The notes under the pieces: model-generated
Databases searched by the model: none
What the model saw: only the letters and a program-made list of their open reading frames with translations
What the model was told of the DNA's origin: nothing
Translations under genes and position numbers: made by a program
Shown: piece after piece, positions 27,944-37,568 of the stretch
Position numbering within the stretch: the first letter of the stretch is position 1
How the letters are laid out: each line of letters begins with the position of its first letter
From: Haemophilus parahaemolyticus
GTDB lineage: Bacteria > Pseudomonadota > Gammaproteobacteria > Enterobacterales > Pasteurellaceae
DNA: 64,000 bases
Reading direction: 5' to 3'
NCBI RefSeq assembly: GCF_018373095.1
Contig: NZ_JAHAHT010000002.1
Coordinates: 15,280 to 79,279, forward strand

Positions 27944-29665
27944 ATGATTTCAGGTATTTCAGCCTCTCCTGGTATTGTTTTTGGTAAGGCATTAGTTTTA
28001 AAAGAAGAGCCGATTGTTCTTAACACTCACAAGATCACCGCAGATCAGGTTGATACTGAAGTAGCGAAATTCTTTGATGGGCGTGCAAAAGCCGCAGCAC
28101 AATTGACCGCTATTCATGAGAAAGCCTTACGCACATTAGGTGAAGAGAAAGCTGCGATCTTTGAAGGGCATTTAATGCTTTTAGAAGATGAGGAGCTAGA
28201 AGAAGAGATCGTAGGATATATTAACGATAATTTATCAACAGCGGATGTTGCAGCAAGCAAAGTAATCGATCAGCAAGTTGCTGTACTTTCAGAAATCGAT
28301 GATGAGTATTTAAAAGAGCGTGCAGGTGATATGCGTGATATCGGTAACCGTTTATTACGTAATATTTTAGGTATGCATATCGTAGATTTAGGCGATATCC
28401 AAGAAGAGGCGATTCTTGTTGCTTACGATTTAACGCCATCTGAAACGGCTCAATTAAACCTTGAAAAAGTATTAGGTTTCGTGACCGATATTGGTGGTCG
28501 AACCTCTCACACCTCAATTATGGCACGTTCATTAGAATTGCCTGCCATTGTTGGAACAAATGACATCACAGCTCGCGTAAACACAGGCGATTTATTGATT
28601 TTAGATGCGGAAAATAACCAAATCCATATCAACCCATCTGAAGCACAAATCAACGAGTTCAAAACAACACAAGCTCGTATTGCCGCAGAAAAAGCAGAAT
28701 TAGCAAAATTAAAAGATTTACCAGCTGAAACCTTAGACGGTCATCGCATTGAAGTAGCAGGTAACATTGGTACAATCCGTGATGTGGATGGTGTATTACG
28801 CAACGGTGGTGAATCTGTAGGCTTATATCGTACCGAATTTCTCTTTATGGATCGTAGCGAATTACCAGGCGAAGAAGAGCAGTTCCAAGCTTATAAAGAG
28901 ATCGTGGAAGCAATGGGTGGTAAACAAGTTGTCCTTCGTACCATGGATATCGGAGGTGACAAAGAGTTACCATACTTAGATTTACCAAAAGAGATGAATC
29001 CATTCTTAGGCTGGCGTGCAGTTCGTATCGGTTTAACACGTCGTGAGATTTTAGATACTCAATTACGTGCGGTATTACGTGCTTCAGCGTTTGGTAAATT
29101 AGCGGTAATGTTCCCGATGATTATCTCTGTGGAAGAGATCCGCGAATTAAAATCTATCGTAGCAAGCTTAAAAGAGCAGCTTCGTTCAGAAGGCAAAGCA
29201 TTTGATGAAAACTTACAATTAGGTGTGATGGTAGAAACGCCATCAGCAGCGGTAAATGCACGTCATCTTGCGAAAGAAGTTGATTTCTTTAGTATTGGTA
29301 CTAACGACTTAACCCAATATACGCTTGCGGTAGATCGTGGTAACGAAATTATCGCTCACTTATACAACCCATTAACACCATCTGTGTTAAACTTAATTAA
29401 ACAAGTAATTGATGCTTCACATGCTGAAGGCAAATGGACAGGTATGTGTGGTGAGTTAGCAGGTGATGTACGTGCAACTGCATTATTACTTGGTATGGGC
29501 TTAGATGAGTTCAGTATGAGTGGTATTTCTGTACCACATGTGAAGAAATTAGCTCGTTCAATCAACTACACTGATGCAAAAGCATTAGCAGACGAAGCAT
29601 TAGCTCAATCAACTGCTGCAGACATCGAACGTTTAGTAAACGATTTCTACGCTAAATTAAGCTAG
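27944..29665 (+). CDS. ptsI: PTS enzyme I
   Basis: A 573-residue phosphoenolpyruvate-protein phosphotransferase. The phospho-histidine is in [13 protein letters not shown] (near residue 190), and the C-terminal PEP-binding barrel includes [26 protein letters not shown] and the cysteine-containing [15 protein letters not shown] lies upstream. Works with HPr and IIA-Glc encoded on either side. Confidence 0.97.
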   Translation: MISGISASPGIVFGKALVLKEEPIVLNTHKITADQVDTEVAKFFDGRAKAAAQLTAIHEKALRTLGEEKAAIFEGHLMLLEDEELEEEIVGYINDNLSTADVAASKVIDQQVAVLSEIDDEYLKERAGDMRDIGNRLLRNILGMHIVDLGDIQEEAILVAYDLTPSETAQLNLEKVLGFVTDIGGRTSHTSIMARSLELPAIVGTNDITARVNTGDLLILDAENNQIHINPSEAQINEFKTTQARIAAEKAELAKLKDLPAETLDGHRIEVAGNIGTIRDVDGVLRNGGESVGLYRTEFLFMDRSELPGEEEQFQAYKEIVEAMGGKQVVLRTMDIGGDKELPYLDLPKEMNPFLGWRAVRIGLTRREILDTQLRAVLRASAFGKLAVMFPMIISVEEIRELKSIVASLKEQLRSEGKAFDENLQLGVMVETPSAAVNARHLAKEVDFFSIGTNDLTQYTLAVDRGNEIIAHLYNPLTPSVLNLIKQVIDASHAEGKWTGMCGELAGDVRATALLLGMGLDEFSMSGISVPHVKKLARSINYTDAKALADEALAQSTAADIERLVNDFYAKLS

Positions 29666-29684
29666 TTTTAATTAAAAAGCATAC

Positions 29685-29727
29685 AAAAACGAAATTCTCG
29701 TATAAAATATATGAGAATTTTGTTTTA
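29685..29727 (+). terminator. Hairpin between ptsI and crr
   Basis: AAAACGAAATTCTC / GAGAATTTTGTTTT around an A/T loop. It is likely a weak terminator or an RNA-stability element. Confidence 0.6.
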
Positions 29728-29745
29728 TATAACGGAGATCTCCCT

Positions 29746-30246
29746 ATGAGTTTTTTAAGTAAATTATTTGGTTCTAAACAAAAAGAAGCAAAAGAAATTC
29801 AAATCATCGCCCCACTTTCTGGTGAAATCGTAAACATTGAAGATGTACCAGATGTAGTTTTCTCTGAGAAAATCGTAGGTGATGGTGTAGCAATCCGTCC
29901 TACGGGCGACACTATCGTTGCACCAGTAAATGGTACTATCGGTAAGATTTTCGAAACTAACCATGCGTTCTCAATTGAATCTGAAGATGGTGTTGAGTTA
30001 TTCGTTCACTTCGGTATCGATACCGTGGAATTAAAAGGTGAAGGCTTCACACGTATTGCTGAAGAAGGTCAAAACGTTAAAGTAGGTGAACCAATCATCA
30101 AATTTGACTTAGTGACTTTAGAAGCAAAAGCAAAATCTGTATTAACTCCAGTTGTGATTTCTAATATGGATGAAATTGCTAACCTTGAAAAACGTTCAGG
30201 TTCAGTGGTTGCAGGTGAAACAGTGGTTTTAACCTTAACAAAATAA
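29746..30246 (+). CDS. crr: PTS glucose-specific enzyme IIA
   Basis: A 166-residue IIA-Glc, the central regulator of carbon repression, inducer exclusion and adenylate cyclase. The active pair is His73 (TNHAFSIES) and His88 ([10 protein letters not shown]), one or two residues off E. coli numbering. It ends the ptsH-ptsI-crr operon. An IS remnant lies inside what looks like its terminator. Confidence 0.96.
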   Translation: MSFLSKLFGSKQKEAKEIQIIAPLSGEIVNIEDVPDVVFSEKIVGDGVAIRPTGDTIVAPVNGTIGKIFETNHAFSIESEDGVELFVHFGIDTVELKGEGFTRIAEEGQNVKVGEPIIKFDLVTLEAKAKSVLTPVVISNMDEIANLEKRSGSVVAGETVVLTLTK

Positions 30247-30268
30247 TCATTAAAAATGCCCGCTTGTA

Positions 30269-30724
30269 TGATCTGCTCCCCAAAAGTTGGACTAAACAAC
30301 CAACTGACTAAGGTGCAGATTTTTTATGACCAAATACAACACTCTTTTCAAACAATAAGTCATCGAATGTTACCTTCAAAATGGTAAAAATTGTGCACTT
30401 ATCCGTAAACATTTTCAACTTACCAGCAGAACATTGCGACATTAGATTAACCAATTTAATCATAGTGAAATCAATGGGTTAGCTGTGCTGGTTAAGAAGC
30501 GAAATTACTCACCTAAATTTAAACTTAACGTGATACAAGCGGTTAAAAACAGAATATTATTACAGCAAATGATTTAAGACGTTCGAAGAGCTGGAAAAAA
30601 CGATCCACGAGTACATTCATTATTACAATCATAAACGCATTTAGGGAGCTAAAAAGAGTGAGCCCTGTGAATGACAGAGCTCAGTCCTTGAACTAAATAA
30701 GTCTAACTTTTTAGGTACAGATCA
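30269..30724 (+). mobile_element. Decayed IS3-family insertion sequence remnant
   Basis: A 456-base element with imperfect terminal inverted repeats, TGATCTG-y-wCC...AAAGTT-rGACT at the left and its inverse ending ...CAGATCA at the right. Inside, an orfA-like start (MTKYNTLFKQ then a stop at codon 11, followed by a helix-turn-helix-like stretch) and the last codons of a DDE transposase (IHEYIHYYNHKRI) remain, with stops and a large internal deletion. It cannot code for an active transposase. It is inserted between TGCCCGCTTGTA and TAGAGGGCTTTTTT, which together would form the crr terminator. Confidence 0.8.
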
Positions 30725-30766
30725 TATAGAGGGCTTTTTTGTATTCATTTGTAGTTATAATAGACA

Positions 30767-30811
30767 AAATTGTTGCTGACATTTATTTTTAAAATATTAG
30801 CAACAATTTTT
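30767..30811. terminator. Convergent terminator before artM
   Basis: AAATTGTTGCT / AGCAACAATTTTT with an A/T-rich loop, followed by T's. It separates crr from the oppositely transcribed art operon. Confidence 0.65.
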
Positions 30812-30873
30812 ATGGCATAGCGATCTGGCTTGTATGAAAAACCTACTATGTAATTAGTCGGGTTTCTTTTTCT

Positions 30874-31542
30874 CTATTCTTTCCGTTCAAATACCAGCAC
30901 TTTATGTTCTAACTTACGCAATAGTACAGTCATAATGCCAGTAATAACAAGATAAATTGCCCCTGCGATACCATAAATGGTAATTGCATCATATTCCGTG
31001 CCGTAAAGCTGTTTAGCGTAGCCCATAATATCTAAAATCGTGATGGTTGAGGCAAGTGATGTGCCTTTGAAAACCAAAATGATTTCGTTGCTATAAGAAG
31101 GTAACGCTCGTTTTAACGCATACGGAATCAAAATTTTGAGCGTATCTAAACGGCTTAAACCTAATGCTGCACAAGTTTCCCATTGCCCTTTCGGAATCGC
31201 TTTTACTGCTCCGTGGAAAAGTTGCGTTGAGTATGCCGCACTATTAAGGGCTAAAGCCAATACTGCACAAAACCACGCATCAGAAAATAATGCCCAAAGT
31301 GGGCTTTGTGTGAGCCATTCAAATTGACCCGGTCCACTATAAATCAGGAAAAATTGCACCAATAATGGCGTGCCAGTGAATAACATTAAATAGCCGTTCA
31401 CCAACCCTTTCAAGATTTTACTTTCCATTGAAAGCAAGAAAGTAAATATAATTGCCAATACAAAGGCAATGATGAGCGAAACCAGCATTAAGCTCAGGCT
31501 AGTTGGAATACCTTGTGCGATAACTAAGAAATAATCCCACAT
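30874..31542 (-). CDS. artM: Arginine ABC transporter permease ArtM
   Basis: A 222-residue HisM-type permease with five predicted helices and the EAA loop ETCAALGLSRLDTLKILIPYALKRALP (positions about 130-156). With ArtQ it forms the membrane channel of the arginine importer. Its ATG overlaps the artQ stop by one base. Last gene of artPIQM. Confidence 0.93.
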   Translation of the reverse strand: MWDYFLVIAQGIPTSLSLMLVSLIIAFVLAIIFTFLLSMESKILKGLVNGYLMLFTGTPLLVQFFLIYSGPGQFEWLTQSPLWALFSDAWFCAVLALALNSAAYSTQLFHGAVKAIPKGQWETCAALGLSRLDTLKILIPYALKRALPSYSNEIILVFKGTSLASTITILDIMGYAKQLYGTEYDAITIYGIAGAIYLVITGIMTVLLRKLEHKVLVFERKE

Positions 31543-32213
31543 TATTTGCCTCCTCGCTCAAAACGGGTGAAACGCAGTTCAAGACGGCGAATAATCACTT
31601 GACTAATTAAAGTAATCGCAAGATAAATCAATGCCGCAAAGCCATACCACGTAAAGGGTTGGTGTTCGTTGGTGTTGATTAAGTCTGCTTGACGCATTAA
31701 GTCATCAACGCCGATAAGCGAAACTAATGCGGTATCTTTTAACAATACGAGCCATTGGTTACTTAAACCAGGCAAAGCGTGTCGCCATACTTGAGGCATA
31801 ATGATGTGCAAGAAAGTGTAACGGCGACTTAAACCTAACACCGCACCACTTTCCCACTGTCCGTTCGGAATCGCTTGAATTGCCCCACGAAGTGATTGTG
31901 AAGCATAAGCAGCAAAAATTAAGCTTAACGCTAGCACACCGCTGTTAAAGGCACTAAATTCGATGTATTCACCTGTGATTTTTTCGATCAGCTCGGTTGA
32001 ACCGAAATAGATTAACAACACGACCAAAATTTCAGGTAAACCACGCATTAAAGTGAGAAAAACCGTGGTTGGTTTGCTGATGCAAGCGGTCTTATTCATC
32101 TCCAAACTTACAAAAAGAATGGAAAGTAATAAGCCGACGACAAGCGACGCCAGTGCAAGCCCAAGCGTCATGAGCGTTGCACTGTAAATTAAAGGAAGAT
32201 ATTCGGTAAACAT
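31542..32213 (-). CDS. artQ: Arginine ABC transporter permease ArtQ
   Basis: A 223-residue paralogue of ArtM with the same five-helix layout. Its EAA loop includes ESGAVLGLSRRYTFLHIIMP. Family context and order (artP, artI, artQ, artM) identify it. It begins 3 bases after the artI stop and is translationally linked to artM. Confidence 0.93.
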   Translation of the reverse strand: MFTEYLPLIYSATLMTLGLALASLVVGLLLSILFVSLEMNKTACISKPTTVFLTLMRGLPEILVVLLIYFGSTELIEKITGEYIEFSAFNSGVLALSLIFAAYASQSLRGAIQAIPNGQWESGAVLGLSRRYTFLHIIMPQVWRHALPGLSNQWLVLLKDTALVSLIGVDDLMRQADLINTNEHQPFTWYGFAALIYLAITLISQVIIRRLELRFTRFERGGK

Positions 32214-32216
32214 AGC

Positions 32217-32939
32217 TTACTTGTTTGTCATCCATTTATCGTAGATTTTTTGGTATTCGCCGTTCGCTTTAATGGTTGCTAAACCTTTGTTTAACTCATC
32301 CACAAGATCTTTGTTGCCTTTGTTGATCGCAATCCCCAAACCATTACCAAAGTATTTTTGGTTAGTCACTTTTTCGCCCACAAAGGTTAAATCTGTTTCT
32401 TTTGAAAGCATATCGGCTAATACGGCAGTATCACCAAAGATTAAATCAATACGCCCATTTTTTAAGTCTAAGATTGAATCTTGAATTGAGTTATACGCTT
32501 TAGGAGCGTATTGTTTTGCTTCGGCTACAACATATTGTTGGAAAGTTGTCCCATTTTGTACGCCTACATTTTTCGCGGTGTTTAAGTCTGCTTTACCTTT
32601 TAGGGCAATGAAACTTGCTGAACTATCATAATAGGCATCAGAGAAAAGCACTTGTTTGCTACGTGCTTCAGTAATATCCATTGCGGAAATAGCACCATCG
32701 ATACGTTTTTGTTTTACCGCTTGCACTAAGCCATCAAAAGAGAGACTTTTGAATGAGCAGTTTGCTTGGATTTCTTTACAAATTGCATTGGCAATATCGA
32801 CGTCAAAACCGATGATTTCACCTTTTTCGTTGGTTGTTTCAAACGGTGGGTAGCTTGGTTCCATTGCGAAAGTTAAATCTTTTGCTTGTGCTGAGAAAGT
32901 TGCGAATGCAATAGCGGATGCGATAAGTAATTTTTTCAT
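32217..32939 (-). CDS. artI: Periplasmic arginine-binding protein
   Basis: A 240-residue type II solute-binding protein with a signal peptide (cleavage near residue 19, SAQA). The mature start [21 protein letters not shown] and [12 protein letters not shown] are typical of the Art/His/Lys-Arg-Orn group. Only one binding-protein gene is present here, unlike the artI/artJ pair in E. coli. A ribosome site (AAGGAC) precedes it. Confidence 0.92.
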   Translation of the reverse strand: MKKLLIASAIAFATFSAQAKDLTFAMEPSYPPFETTNEKGEIIGFDVDIANAICKEIQANCSFKSLSFDGLVQAVKQKRIDGAISAMDITEARSKQVLFSDAYYDSSASFIALKGKADLNTAKNVGVQNGTTFQQYVVAEAKQYAPKAYNSIQDSILDLKNGRIDLIFGDTAVLADMLSKETDLTFVGEKVTNQKYFGNGLGIAINKGNKDLVDELNKGLATIKANGEYQKIYDKWMTNK

Positions 32940-32968
32940 AAGAAAGTCCTTATTAAATATGTGTTTAA

Positions 32969-33703
32969 TTATTCAGAATGAGAAAGATATTGAGCAAACT
33001 CTGCGGTTTTTGGCTGTTCAAAACAACTTGAATCGCCTTGCTCAATAATATGCCCTTTCTCCATATACACTACTTTGGTTGCCACTTTGCGAGCTACGCC
33101 CACCTCGTGCGTTACGATTACCTGCGTGATACCTGTATTTTTCAATTCTTTAATAATATCAACCACTTGTGCAGTGATTTCTGGGTCAAGTGCTGCGGTT
33201 GGTTCATCAAATAACAACACTTGTGGTTGCATCATCAAAGCACGAGCAATCGCCACACGTTGTTGCTGACCACCTGAAAGTTGAAGCGGAAAACGATCAG
33301 CAAATTCGCCTAAACGTAAACGTTCTAAATGGGCTTTTGCCTGTGTAATCACTTCTTCTTTCGATATTCCCAATACTTTCATCGGTGCTTCAATTAAGTT
33401 TTGTAGCACGGTCAAATGGTTCCATAAATGATATTGCTGGAACACCATTCCCACTTCACGACGAAGTAGCGCTATCTGTTTTGCATCCATTTTGGCGGAT
33501 AAATTAAAGCTATGTTTCGCCACTTCCAGCGTACCTTCTTGCGGTACTTCCAATAAATTCAGTGTGCGAATAAGCGTGCTTTTCCCTGCCCCAGACGGGC
33601 CAAGCAACACCACCACATCGCCTTTTTCAACATCAAGATTGATGTCAAAAAGTGCTTGGTTGTTGCCATAGAAAAAATTGATGTGATGAAGACGAATTGC
33701 CAT
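32969..33703 (-). CDS. artP: Arginine ABC transporter ATPase ArtP
   Basis: A 244-residue ABC ATPase: Walker [10 protein letters not shown] near residue 35, signature LSGGQQQR near 143, Walker [14 protein letters not shown], and the switch histidine in VIVTHEVG. First gene of the operon. A candidate ArgR operator lies just upstream. Confidence 0.95.
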   Translation of the reverse strand: MAIRLHHINFFYGNNQALFDINLDVEKGDVVVLLGPSGAGKSTLIRTLNLLEVPQEGTLEVAKHSFNLSAKMDAKQIALLRREVGMVFQQYHLWNHLTVLQNLIEAPMKVLGISKEEVITQAKAHLERLRLGEFADRFPLQLSGGQQQRVAIARALMMQPQVLLFDEPTAALDPEITAQVVDIIKELKNTGITQVIVTHEVGVARKVATKVVYMEKGHIIEQGDSSCFEQPKTAEFAQYLSHSE

Positions 33704-33748
33704 TCGTTAAATCCTGTTAAGTAAACTAAATGAATTGAATGAATATTA

Positions 33749-33770
33749 TGAATTTTTGCATAATTATGCA
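33749..33770. promoter_or_regulatory. Candidate ArgR operator upstream of artPIQM
   Basis: TGAATTTTTGCATA overlaps the perfect palindrome TGCATAATTATGCA. The first is close to ARG-box half-sites TGAAT-w4-ATTCA. The position 45-65 bases before artP suits repression by ArgR, whose gene is at 35208. Confidence 0.45.
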
Positions 33771-33816
33771 AGCAGTTTTTGAGGAAATTTTTGAGGAGGA
33801 AGAATATAAATGTAAA

Positions 33817-33845
33817 AGCCGAGGATAATGAATCCTCGGCTAAGG
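33817..33845. terminator. Hairpin terminator of the small lipoprotein gene
   Basis: GCCGAGGAT-aatga-ATCCTCGGC with a 9-bp stem. On the minus strand it is followed by TTTTACATTT. The lipoprotein stop codon is partly inside the stem. Confidence 0.75.
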
Positions 33846-33944
33846 ATAGATTACACAACTTTTTACTTCAGGGCTTGGGCGATTTCCACAACTCGCGATG
33901 GTGGTAGATAAAATAACTAAGCCAATTAAATATGTTTTATTCAT
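33840..33944 (-). CDS. Very small lipoprotein (34 residues)
   Basis: A short frame with a strong AAGGAG ribosome site 6 bases before its ATG. The product is MNKTYLIGLVILSTTIASC followed by 15 residues with one more cysteine. TIASC is a usable lipobox, so the mature peptide would start at Cys19 and be only about 16 residues. A clear terminator follows at once. It resembles entericidin- or LptM-like small lipoproteins in size, but not in sequence, so no name is given. Confidence 0.6.
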   Translation of the reverse strand: MNKTYLIGLVILSTTIASCGNRPSPEVKSCVIYP

Positions 33945-33976
33945 AGTAGACTCCTTATGTATTTTCGCTCAATTTA

Positions 33977-34006
33977 GAAAAAAAGGGCTGATAAAATCAA
34001 CCCTCT
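33977..34006 (-). terminator. Intrinsic terminator after mdh
   Basis: AGGGTTGAT / ATCAGCCCT stem read on the minus strand, followed by a run of T's. Confidence 0.75.
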
Positions 34007-34023
34007 GAAAAATAAAGAAAAAA

Positions 34024-34980
34024 TTAAGCATTTACAAAGTCTTTGCCTAACTTAATATCTGCTTCTAATACTTCTTCAAGTGCTTTTAATTTTTCTTGCT
34101 CATATTCACTTAATTGACCAATTGGCAGAATTTCCTCCACGCCTGTTAAACCGAAACGCACAGGGTGAGCGAAGAATTCTGGGTAACCACTGTCTTTTTT
34201 GCTTTCTACATACGCATAACGCACGCAGTCTTCACCTAATAATGCTTTGAATACCGCTACGGCAAAACGTGCACCCGCTTCTGCCATTGAAAGGGTTGCT
34301 GATCCGCCCCCTGCTTTGGCTTCAACTACTTCCGTTCCTGCATTTTGGATGCGGTGGGTTAATGATTCGATCTCTTCTTGTGTGAAATCAATTTTACGAC
34401 CTTCAGATAACGCTTGAGAAAGTAATGGCAGAATGGTTGGGCCAGAGTGCCCACCGATGACAGGCACTTTCACGGTTTCAGCGTGTTTTTCTTTTAATTC
34501 AGATACAAAGCTTTTCGCACGTACCACGTCTAAAGTGGAAACACCGAATAATTTACGTTTGTCGTATACGCCTTTTTTGCGTAATACTTCTGCCGCTAAT
34601 GGCACCAATGTATTTACAGGGTTACTTACAATACCCACGCACGCATCAGGGCACACTTCTGCTACTTTTTCAACCAAGTTTTTGATGATGTTACCGTTGA
34701 TGTTAAATAAATCTGCACGGGTCATGCCAGGTTTACGTGCCACACCTGCGGTAATTAACACCATATGTGCATCTTTTAACGCAGCAGCTAAGTTCTCTTC
34801 GCCTGCATAACCTATTGCTTTTACAGAAGTTGCAATATGGCTAATATCTACCGCAACACCTGGCGTAACAGGCGAAATATCATAAAGGGCTAATTCTGTG
34901 CCTATTGGTAAACGTAATTTTAACAATAATGCCAAAGTTTGACCGATACCACCAGCAGCACCTAAAAGGGTTAATTTCAT
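34024..34980 (-). CDS. mdh: Malate dehydrogenase
   Basis: A 318-residue NAD-dependent enzyme interconverting malate and oxaloacetate. [15 protein letters not shown] is the NAD site, [12 protein letters not shown] carries the substrate arginine loop, and the catalytic histidine is in [13 protein letters not shown]. It is divergent from argR with 227 bases between, as in E. coli. Confidence 0.96.
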   Translation of the reverse strand: MKLTLLGAAGGIGQTLALLLKLRLPIGTELALYDISPVTPGVAVDISHIATSVKAIGYAGEENLAAALKDAHMVLITAGVARKPGMTRADLFNINGNIIKNLVEKVAEVCPDACVGIVSNPVNTLVPLAAEVLRKKGVYDKRKLFGVSTLDVVRAKSFVSELKEKHAETVKVPVIGGHSGPTILPLLSQALSEGRKIDFTQEEIESLTHRIQNAGTEVVEAKAGGGSATLSMAEAGARFAVAVFKALLGEDCVRYAYVESKKDSGYPEFFAHPVRFGLTGVEEILPIGQLSEYEQEKLKALEEVLEADIKLGKDFVNA

Positions 34981-35145
34981 AAAAAAACTCCTATTAAAAT
35001 GAAAGAATTTAATCTCAAAATTGGAGAAATTTTAACAGATTTTTACCTAAAAAGGGGAGTGTGTTCTGTTGAAAATATAATCTGAATCAAGTTTTTACCA
35101 AATAATCATTTAATTCATTAAGAAAATTAACAGAACAAATTGCTT

Positions 35146-35192
35146 TTTATGCATAGATACGCAAGAATTCTGCATAGAAATTGAATTTTTAA
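35146..35192. promoter_or_regulatory. Candidate ARG boxes in the argR promoter
   Basis: Repeated TGCATAGA words (about 35150 and 35171) next to TTGAATTTTTAA resemble the TGAATTTTTGCATA block upstream of artP. This suits autoregulation by ArgR, but the match to the consensus is imperfect. Confidence 0.35.
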
Positions 35193-35207
35193 CTGAAAAG
35201 GAAACTC

Positions 35208-35660
35208 ATGGATAAACTTTCTGAAGCATTCAAGGCTCTATTAAAAGAAGAAAAGTTTGGTTCACAAAGCGAAATTGTGACGGCTTTACAGGAGCAAGGC
35301 TTTGAAAACATTAATCAATCTAAAGTCTCTCGAATGCTCTCTAAATTCGGTGCTATTCGCACCCGCAATACTAAAATGGAAATGGTTTATCAATTGCCGA
35401 ATGAATTGAGTGTACCAGCCACTTCCAGCCCGTTGAAAAACTTGGTGGTGGACATCGATCACAACGATCTACTAATTGTAGTGAAAACCAGCCCTGGTGC
35501 GGCACAGTTGATTGCACGCTTGCTTGACTCCATCGGCAAAAGCGAAGGCATTTTAGGTACTATCGCAGGCGATGACACTATTTTCATTACGCCAACTCGG
35601 GGAATAGAGATGGATGATTTAATGCAAACCGTCCGCACTCTATTTGAAAGCTCATTTTAA
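35208..35660 (+). CDS. argR: Arginine repressor ArgR
   Basis: A 150-residue hexameric repressor. The N-terminal winged helix ([25 protein letters not shown]) binds ARG boxes, and the C-terminal domain holds [11 protein letters not shown] for arginine binding. AAAGGAAA precedes the ATG. The stop codon shares its final A with the start of the next gene. Confidence 0.95.
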   Translation: MDKLSEAFKALLKEEKFGSQSEIVTALQEQGFENINQSKVSRMLSKFGAIRTRNTKMEMVYQLPNELSVPATSSPLKNLVVDIDHNDLLIVVKTSPGAAQLIARLLDSIGKSEGILGTIAGDDTIFITPTRGIEMDDLMQTVRTLFESSF

Positions 35661-36541
35661 TGAACATTTTACTTACAGGTGGCACAGGGTTTATTGGTTC
35701 GCATTTAGTGCCCATTTTGCTTGAAAAAGGGCATCAGCTCACGCTCTTATCTCGTAAAACAAGACAGCCTCAGCAAGCGGTCAAATTTGTGCAAACCCTT
35801 GCAAACTCCAGCGATTTAAATGAATTTGATGCCGTGATTAACCTCGCGGGCGAACCAATTTTTGATAAACGTTGGACAGAAAAGCAAAAGCAAAAATTGC
35901 TCGACAGTCGTGTGAAACTAACCAATCAGCTTGCCGCTCTCTTTGCTAAAAGCACACAACCGCCTGCTGTGTTTATTTCGAGTTCTGCCACTGGCTTTTA
36001 CGGTGATTTGCCGACAGACCAATCTGGTCATGAAAAAACGCCTTCAAGCGGTGGATTTACTGCAGAATTATGCAAACAGTGGGAGGTAGAGGCGTTAAAA
36101 ACAGAAGCCATCACAAGGCTTTGCCTTATCCGCACGGGGATTGTGTTTTCCGAACGAGGAGGGGCATTAAAAAGGATGCTCCCACTTTATCGCTTAGGGC
36201 TTGGAGGGAAACTAGGTAATGGCAAACAGCATTGGGCATGGATTGCATTAGAGGACTATTTGCGTGCCCTATGTTTCTTATTGGAAAATCCGAACTGCGT
36301 TGGAGTGTATAATTTCGTTTCACCTTATCCTGTGACCAATGCAGAATTCAACTGCTGGTTGGCAAAGCGGTGTAGTAAACCTGCATTCTGCCACATGCCT
36401 GCTTTTGTATTGAAATGGCTACTTGGCGAACGTTCGGCAATTTTGTTGGATAATCAACCGCTTGTACCAACGCATTTGTTGGCGGATGGGTTTGGGTTTA
36501 GGTACCCTGATTTGAATTTTTTAAACATAAAATTTTCGTAA
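35660..36541 (+). CDS. TIGR01777 family NAD-dependent epimerase (YfcH-like)
   Basis: A 293-residue short-chain dehydrogenase-like protein. The NAD-binding LLTGGTGFIGSHLVPILL begins at residue 3. FISSSATGFYGD, then LRTGIVFSERGGALKRMLP, are YfcH landmarks. Its substrate is unknown. It overlaps argR by one base and is therefore translationally coupled to it. Confidence 0.88.
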   Translation: MNILLTGGTGFIGSHLVPILLEKGHQLTLLSRKTRQPQQAVKFVQTLANSSDLNEFDAVINLAGEPIFDKRWTEKQKQKLLDSRVKLTNQLAALFAKSTQPPAVFISSSATGFYGDLPTDQSGHEKTPSSGGFTAELCKQWEVEALKTEAITRLCLIRTGIVFSERGGALKRMLPLYRLGLGGKLGNGKQHWAWIALEDYLRALCFLLENPNCVGVYNFVSPYPVTNAEFNCWLAKRCSKPAFCHMPAFVLKWLLGERSAILLDNQPLVPTHLLADGFGFRYPDLNFLNIKFS

Positions 36542-36610
36542 ATTTATTAGCTAATTTTTTCGGCAGTATCTATTAACGAAAAAATTAAGTAACAACACCT
36601 AGGAATATTT

Positions 36611-37567
36611 ATGCTACTTGATATCCTCTACCTCGTCATCGGCTTAATCCTCCTCGTTTGGAGTGCCGATAAATTTGTGGATGGTGCATCAGCTACTGCA
36701 CGCTACTTGGGGCTTTCGCCTCTACTTATCGGCATTGTGATCGTAGGCTTTGGCACATCCACGCCTGAAATGCTTGTCTCAGCCTCTTCTGCATTAGACG
36801 GGGCATCTGGCTTAGCGTTGGGCAACGCTTATGGCTCGAACATCTCCAATATTGCCCTGATTTTAGGGGGGACCGCTGTGATCTCACCAATTTTGGTAGC
36901 AAAAGATGTGCTCAAAAAAGAGCTTCCTGCATTGCTGGCAATCACCGCACTTTCTGCCTATTTTTTAACTGATGCGACAGTTACTCAAACAGAAGCGGTC
37001 ATTTTATTGGTCATTTTTGCCATTTATATGGGCTGGCGAATTTGGGAGGCGAGAAAATCGCCCGATGCGGTTGAGGAAGAAGAAAATCAAGCCCCCGTTT
37101 CGCTTAAAAAATCGGTGTTCTGGCTTGTAGTCGGCTTATTGCTGTTAGTGGCAAGCTCAAAATTGATGGTAGTCGGTGCAGTGTCACTTGCCAAAGAGCT
37201 AGGTGTAAGCGATTTAGTTATCGGCTTAACCATTGTGGCGGTGGGCACCTCTTTACCTGAGCTCGCATCTTCCATTATCGCAGCACGCAAAGGCGAATCT
37301 GATTTAGCCCTCGGCAATATTGTCGGTTCAAACCTCTTTAATACCTTGATGGTAGTTGGCATTGCGGGAGTAATTAGCCCAATGCACGTTGAGCCTGATA
37401 TTTTCAGCCGCGATATGCTAGTGATGTCTGCACTCACCGTGCTACTCGCTCTCTGCTGCTATCCATTCAGTCGCAAAAAACAAGGTAAAATTACCCGCTT
37501 TGAGGGATTTCTTTTGATACTCTGTTTTGTAGGCTATACTCTCTATTTACTTAAAAGTGTGGTTTAA
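36611..37567 (+). CDS. Calcium/sodium antiporter (YrbG-like)
   Basis: A 318-residue CaCA-family inner-membrane exchanger with ten predicted helices. The two alpha repeats that form the ion site are visible: GFGTSTPEMLVSASSAL near 45-61 and AVGTSLPELASSIIAA near 209-224. The natural ion is not proven. The following gene starts one base after its stop. Confidence 0.87.
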   Translation: MLLDILYLVIGLILLVWSADKFVDGASATARYLGLSPLLIGIVIVGFGTSTPEMLVSASSALDGASGLALGNAYGSNISNIALILGGTAVISPILVAKDVLKKELPALLAITALSAYFLTDATVTQTEAVILLVIFAIYMGWRIWEARKSPDAVEEEENQAPVSLKKSVFWLVVGLLLLVASSKLMVVGAVSLAKELGVSDLVIGLTIVAVGTSLPELASSIIAARKGESDLALGNIVGSNLFNTLMVVGIAGVISPMHVEPDIFSRDMLVMSALTVLLALCCYPFSRKKQGKITRFEGFLLILCFVGYTLYLLKSVV

Positions 37568-37568
37568 A

